Positions 59,601 through 64,000 of a DNA stretch of 64,000 bases are shown in pieces (position 1 is the first letter of the stretch; every line of letters starts with the position of its first letter). This DNA comes from Moringa oleifera (Eukaryota > Streptophyta > Magnoliopsida > Brassicales > Moringaceae), in contig JAJFZO010000049.1 in the NCBI GenBank assembly GCA_021397835.1, positions 3,105,001-3,169,000 on the forward strand, given 5' to 3'. The notes below the pieces were generated by a model. It was not told the DNA's origin. It saw only the letters and a list, made by a program, of their open reading frames with translations, and did no database searches. A program made the position numbers and the translations under genes.

Positions 59601-62321
59601 TTATTTTGTAAATCAACAAGACGATAAGTATCATTATGCAAATATTTCGGACATCAAAGATCCAGAATCTGAAAAATCATATACTTAGATCTAGATGGGT
59701 TTTGTAAAGGAGTTCAACAGATATAACCTAGTCACTCTATAGTGGGTCACTCATTCTCAAGTATATGATGTTGTCTTAGCTCATTTTGAGGTTGGCAATT
59801 AATTATTCAGAAATAATATTTTTACAAAGTTCTGAAGCATCAGAAGCAAAATGCATAACATATCAACCATTCGAAGTACAACATATTTCCATACCCATAA
59901 CGAAGATCGAGTTTGTATAAAATTTCTGGCTTCTCGCCTTCTAGCGGTTCAGCAGGTTGCGAATAAATTATATCTCGTGGAGAAACTTCCATTTTTGCAT
60001 CACCTCCATCTTGTGTTTCTGCCCTAAAAACCTCAACAGAGTCATGTAACTGACATGTAGCCAACTCTCATGCACGATGTGTAGTCATAAGGTTTGCAAA
60101 ATGGTGATCGTAGTAAAAGTGCTAGGAGATTATGCATCATGTGGAAAATGCGACAAAACTCATATAATAATTTAACAATAATTCATGTGGAATTAAGACA
60201 GTGTACACCTAGGTTTGTGTCCAGGAAACAGTCGACATATTTTCCCCTCATCTGCTTAGAGATAGAATATTGGGGATGAGATGAGGATTAATGCTTTAAC
60301 TTAATGAGGAAACCAATGAAATCAAATTTCACAAGTGCAAAGTTTATCATATGTTCAAGAATTATACCAATAGAGTGTAGATGGCTTATCCGCTCTCCAA
60401 TTGATTGAGCGCATTCCTTTCCGCACACTATTGAATGCAATGGGAATGTCCTCAGCAAGGGGCAAATCACAGAGCTGCCGGACAAATTTCCCTTCCGCTG
60501 TCCATACATCCACCTTTTTGGGAAATCTTCCACATGGTACAATAAAAGAATATGGTCTACAAATTGAGCTGATCAAAATGTACTTCTGGTCTGGAGAAGG
60601 GTCCATAGAAGTGTACACAGCAGGTGGCCCAATTTCCTTCACCGCACCATCTAAGGAAGCCAATATCAGTTGTGAGGTGGCATAATAGTCAAACAAGTCT
60701 TCATCATATTCATCCTTAAGCAAATCTTGGAAGGTTCTAACTTGAATAACACTTTTCTGCTCATTGGATTGAATCTTCGGGCCATAAGGAACCAAAGGTT
60801 TCTTGGGTGGGTCTCCACGAGATAAAGGAATAGTGCAGACTAACAGAGTGGAGTTGTCTACCCAAACAAAATTGTCAAAAACTGCATTTAAGTAGATATC
60901 TGGCAACTGAAACAATGATCTAGCTTCCCCTGTTTCAACATCAGCAACCCATACTCTAAGCTTACTACTATTACTTTCCTCCTCATCAACTCGGACGCTA
61001 AAGGCCAAATGCCTACCATCATTTGACCATGTAATGAAGTTAATCTTAGCACCATTAGGCAAGCCATGTATCTCTTTTTCTGGCCCCAGTGTACCATCAG
61101 GCATTAGTTGATGGATCCCAATGCCAGTATAGAATGACATCCTGCTCCTTGTATTGCATTTTCCGTCAATACGTAAACCAGCCAGCTTTTCCTCTGGTCT
61201 GGCTAGTTCTGCCAATGGAGGTAAAGCTCTCCGCTTGAGAAACAGTATTTTATCCCTCCGTGGTGAAAATGATAATGCGGGAAGAGGTGGTGCATCAACA
61301 ATATCTCTAATCTCTGGGGGAGGAAGTTGATACCCAACTCCATTTTTACAATCTAGGTCATATGAATTGAAAGAAATTTAACATATCAGAACCATGATTT
61401 GTTAGCCAATGCATGAATCTTTAGAGAAGTATGATCTTCACAAAATCAAGGAAGCTAAGTTTAACTAAGAAGAATATCCAGTAAACACAGAGTTAAGAAC
61501 ATGATCCACATTACATCACAGAAAAAACGGGAAACATGTAGAACAGCCTCAAAAAAGCATTCGCACCTAAAACTAAATAAATTATACCTAACATAATTAG
61601 CTAAACACGACTCCAATCTATGAAAAGAAGTAAATGAGTAACAACAGAGCAGATTAAGTCATTCTTTGACATAATTAGTTTTGCATCTTGAAGTTGAGGA
61701 GGTAACTTAAATAAAAAACAATATACAAAGTAGCTAGGAAGATATCAAATCTCAAAGCTTAAATGTTTGCAAGCTAAAACGAATTCGGTCGATACTACCA
61801 TTTTTGCTTAGAAACTAACCCCTTAACATCATAATGCAACTTCATCAACAAAATCAACTATGTCAAAAATTGCATCCACTTCATATCAAATTTAGCCTAC
61901 CACAGACTAATCCAGGAAAACATAGGTCAATTGCTATCGAGTTGTCAATCTAGTACCGAGATTGCCATTGTTTTCAACTAAAAACTTTTCCAACAAAACA
62001 AATTAAAATCAAAATTTTGTGATTGCTGTCAGAACTACCATCTTGTTCAGTTGCGGAAGAAGAAACAGTGCCGTTAGAGCCACTGCCACAACCATCTTCT
62101 GCAACTGAGTTGAGAGGTACGAGACCGTGAAGCCTAGAGGCAGAAGTATTAGAAGCAGCCATGATAGGCTTCACGAAGTTCCTTGAACGTGTTCTCAGGT
62201 GCCTACTCGGTAGCAAGGATGTGAATCCGGCGACTTTCACAGAGAAAGTAAGATGCGAGGAAGGAGAGAGAGGGCAGACAGAGAGAAGAGAGAGACGATG
62301 GCAGACTTTGTGTAGGCGCAT
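56672..62321 (-). CDS. CGEP: Chloroplast glutamyl endopeptidase CGEP (S9 family)
   Basis: Stromal serine endopeptidase cleaving after Glu, probably acting on peptides produced by other chloroplast proteases. It is 962 residues in ten exons: 62321-62039, 61352-60368, 60023-59895, 59403-59104, 59013-58555, 58415-58350, 57795-57735, 57645-57496, 57361-57224, 56989-56672. A Ser/Arg-rich transit peptide covers about residues 1-60. A beta-propeller domain follows, then the alpha/beta-hydrolase domain. The triad is visible: Ser774 in GGHSYGAF, Asp848 in HGEEDNNPG, His882 in ESHGY. The sequence is very close to Arabidopsis At2g47390 throughout. The Glu/Ser/Gly-rich C-terminal tail resembles the extension reported to be self-processed in Arabidopsis. 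Intron 5 (58554-58416) has a GC donor. The gene is divergent from CP12. Confidence 0.96.
58416..58554 (-). other. GC-AG intron 5 of CGEP
   Basis: After LLWLAR the exon ends AG and the intron opens GCATGA on the minus strand. The next exon, after TGTAG, restores RFAILSGPT. No GT near the boundary keeps the frame. The AG|GCATGA context is weaker than the usual GCAAGT. Confidence 0.8.
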
Positions 62322-63074
62322 GATTTCATCGACTAAGCAACTTTTCTACTTGTACTATTCTGGTGCGGGCTATAGCTGCAGTACCATTATATCCAATCAA
62401 ATCGGAAGCGAAAAGGCCGAGTAAAGTATCACGAACCGCATATTTATCCTGTACATCAAAAGATATTATCATCTGGTGGTCCAGGACCCATATTTCCTTA
62501 ACCTGCAATAACAATAATAATAATGACAATAATAATAATTATTATTAAATAAATATTGACTAGTGAAGTGTAGATCCCATGGCCATGCCATCTTGTTTTG
62601 GCTGGATCCAAGGGAGCGCCTTGGGTTGGCTCCTTGAGTATAAGTCATGAACTTTTAGATGAATGATATTTCAAAAAAAAATTAAAGAGAAAAGAAATAA
62701 GAACATGTTCGGGCCAACCTTATGAATTATTATATAAATCGAGGATCTTTTTGAGTATTATGATTCTTTTTTGCATAATTAAATTATATAAATGTCTCAT
62801 TCTTGATTTGTCCGAAAGGTATTTTAAATTATGTGGGCAGGTGATATTCTGACTGTAAAAAGAAGGATAAGAAATGATTATTAATAATGTTCGGGATTTA
62901 AGAAAAATAGAAAATAAAATCGTGTGTGGAACTGGAATCTTTGGAGTGTATGATTTTGGGGCGCTCAATAGTGCCGGTTACGTGCTGGTTTAGTCCTTGG
63001 AAACATGGTTTTTGTCACTCTGTCAAGCCGAAGCAAAATTAGCAAATCAGCCGAAAGAAAGAAAATCGTTATAA

Positions 63075-63087
63075 TGGCCCATGGGCT
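63075..63087. promoter_or_regulatory. Opposed site II-type elements in a GGCCCATGGGC palindrome
   Basis: GGCCCA on one strand and TGGGCT on the other overlap within GGCCCATGGGC (63076-63086). Site II motifs (TGGGCC/T) bind TCP factors and are common in promoters of nuclear genes for organelle proteins. The symmetric form could serve either neighbour. Confidence 0.5.
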
Positions 63088-63208
63088 CACTATGGCGAAA
63101 GCTTGAGTCAGCGAAAAAAAAAAAAAAATCTGTGACGCCGAGGGTTGATATTGTCATAAAATATCTTTAATTCACGGTGACGTGGGAGCCTGTGATTGGT
63201 CTTCACTT

Positions 63209-63257
63209 GATAAGAAATCTGTGTTCACAAAGAGCAAGGCAAGCTCCAACTATATAG
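63209..63257 (+). promoter_or_regulatory. I-box (GATAAG) and TATA-like box of CP12
   Basis: GATAAG at 63209-63214 is the I-box motif of light-regulated photosynthesis promoters. TATATAG at 63251-63257 lies about 85 bp before the CP12 ATG, a suitable distance for a TATA box with a short leader. A CCAAT motif (ATTGG at 63195-63199) is nearby. Confidence 0.5.
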
Positions 63258-63339
63258 TTTCTCTGGGTCGATACTGATTCCTTCAATTGTATACCTCACT
63301 GAAGTTTGTTCTGCTTGAAGGATAACCAAGCAGGCGACA

Positions 63340-63732
63340 ATGGCAACAATAACTGGTGTTAACCTCACTACTCCAAGAGTCGTGGCGAAGGTAACGGATT
63401 ACAAGCCAAACACCAGGTCGGCTTACCTGAACAACCCATGGAAAAGGTCCGCCACCGAGTTCCGGTTCGGGAGGCTCATGCACGTCCGACCAGCAAGAGC
63501 GGCCCCGGATAGCATATCAGACAAGGTGGCAGAGAGCATCAAGAAGGCAGAGGAGACTTGCTCGGACAACGCAGCGAGCGGGGAGTGCGTGGCTGCGTGG
63601 GACGAGGTGGAGGAGTTGAGCGCGGCTGCTAGCCACGCGAGGGACAAGAAGAAAGCTGAAGCTGCTGATCCTTTGGAGGCTTACTGCAAGGACAACCCGG
63701 AGACTGATGAGTGCCGCACTTATGAGGACTGA
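63340..63732 (+). CDS. CP12: Calvin-cycle regulatory protein CP12
   Basis: Small, largely disordered chloroplast protein that links phosphoribulokinase and GAPDH into an inactive complex when its cysteines are oxidised. It is 130 residues in one exon. The first 50 or so residues are a chloroplast transit peptide ending near VRPARAAPD. The mature part has the N-terminal redox Cys pair (CSDNAASGEC), the conserved AWDEVEELSAAASHARDKK helix, and the C-terminal pair in YCKDNPETDEC followed by the acidic CRTYED end. All four cysteines are present, so both PRK- and GAPDH-binding modules look functional. Codon use is G/C-rich, as for highly expressed genes. Confidence 0.97.
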   Translation: MATITGVNLTTPRVVAKVTDYKPNTRSAYLNNPWKRSATEFRFGRLMHVRPARAAPDSISDKVAESIKKAEETCSDNAASGECVAAWDEVEELSAAASHARDKKKAEAADPLEAYCKDNPETDECRTYED

Positions 63733-64000
63733 ACCATGGTTTATGATTTTTAGATAAACGAAGCTCTTTCAGATGTTATTTTTGTTTCTAAGTGCTTTAA
63801 TGTGGAAACAGAGCCTGTTTTCATATGTGATGGCACTTTGTGATGTTCTATTTTAAGTATACAATACCAGATTTGACAGATAGAGGTTATCGTTGGTGTT
63901 TTACAACTGTCCAGGAGATTACTAGAACTGCAAGAACTTGACCAGCCAGCCGCAGTGAAGTTTTATGTGGTTTTCTTGAGCTTAACCAGCAAACACCTAT
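63733..64000. other. CP12 3' flank
   Basis: Contains the CP12 3' UTR. No further gene is visible before the window ends. Confidence 0.5.

Larger units (their letters stand above)
62322..63339. other. Shared divergent promoter region of CGEP and CP12
   Basis: About 1 kb separates the start codons of two chloroplast-protein genes. No other gene is seen. Motifs include a TAA/AAT repeat patch (62506-62545), overlapping opposed site II-type elements (63075-63087), a TGACGTGG element (63178-63185), an I-box (63209-63214) and a TATA-like box (63251-63257). Confidence 0.6.

Overview
This is about 64 kb of plant nuclear DNA, almost certainly from a eudicot. The evidence is split genes with GT-AG introns of 80 bp to 1.6 kb, AT-rich intergenic DNA with many (TA)n, (CT)n and (TAA)n runs, and plant-only protein families (WRKY, GRAS, PMEI, TBL, CP12, COX5C). 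I can support 13 protein-coding genes. I recognised no tRNA, rRNA, CRISPR, viral or prokaryotic gene system, and I cannot name the species.

Layout. 1-2.8 kb: AT-rich DNA, no supported gene. 2.8-9.3 kb (+): receptor-like kinase of the ALE2 / At4g02010 type. 10.6-11.3 kb (+): single-exon pectin methylesterase/invertase inhibitor. 11.3-16.4 kb: very AT-rich gap holding an apparent decayed, small, non-coding LTR element. 16.5-20.5 kb (+): PAPA-1/HIT-finger INO80-complex subunit. 22.0-26.4 kb (+): chloroplast CLPP5. 28.9-30.1 kb (-): group IIe WRKY. 33.2-34.0 kb (+): plant-specific membrane protein. 34.8-36.6 kb (+): GRAS protein without a DELLA motif. 37.0-45.1 kb (+): SWINGER/EZA1, a Polycomb H3K27 methyltransferase, 17 coding exons. 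46.3-49.1 kb (-): TBL-type O-acetyltransferase. 49.8-51.7 kb (-): NHL/SMP-30-like propeller protein. 53.2-54.6 kb (+): COX5C with a leader intron. 56.7-62.3 kb (-): chloroplast glutamyl endopeptidase CGEP. 63.3-63.7 kb (+): CP12.

The genes do not form one pathway. Chloroplast functions recur (CLPP5, CGEP, CP12), and CGEP and CP12 are divergent neighbours sharing a 1-kb promoter region. The gene order recalls several Arabidopsis segments interleaved: an At2g47340-47400-like series, the At4g02010/SWN pair, and CLPP5, which in Arabidopsis lies beside MEA, a SWN paralogue. This is best read as an ancestral block.

Points most worth checking: two GC-AG introns (SWN and CGEP), a cysteine at an aromatic position of the SWN SET domain, the CLPP5 catalytic serine codon split by the gene's largest intron, a 60-bp triplication in that intron, a 63-bp in-frame coding duplication in the WRKY gene, and a long upstream ORF ahead of the INO80 subunit. 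I found no convincing new multi-gene system.
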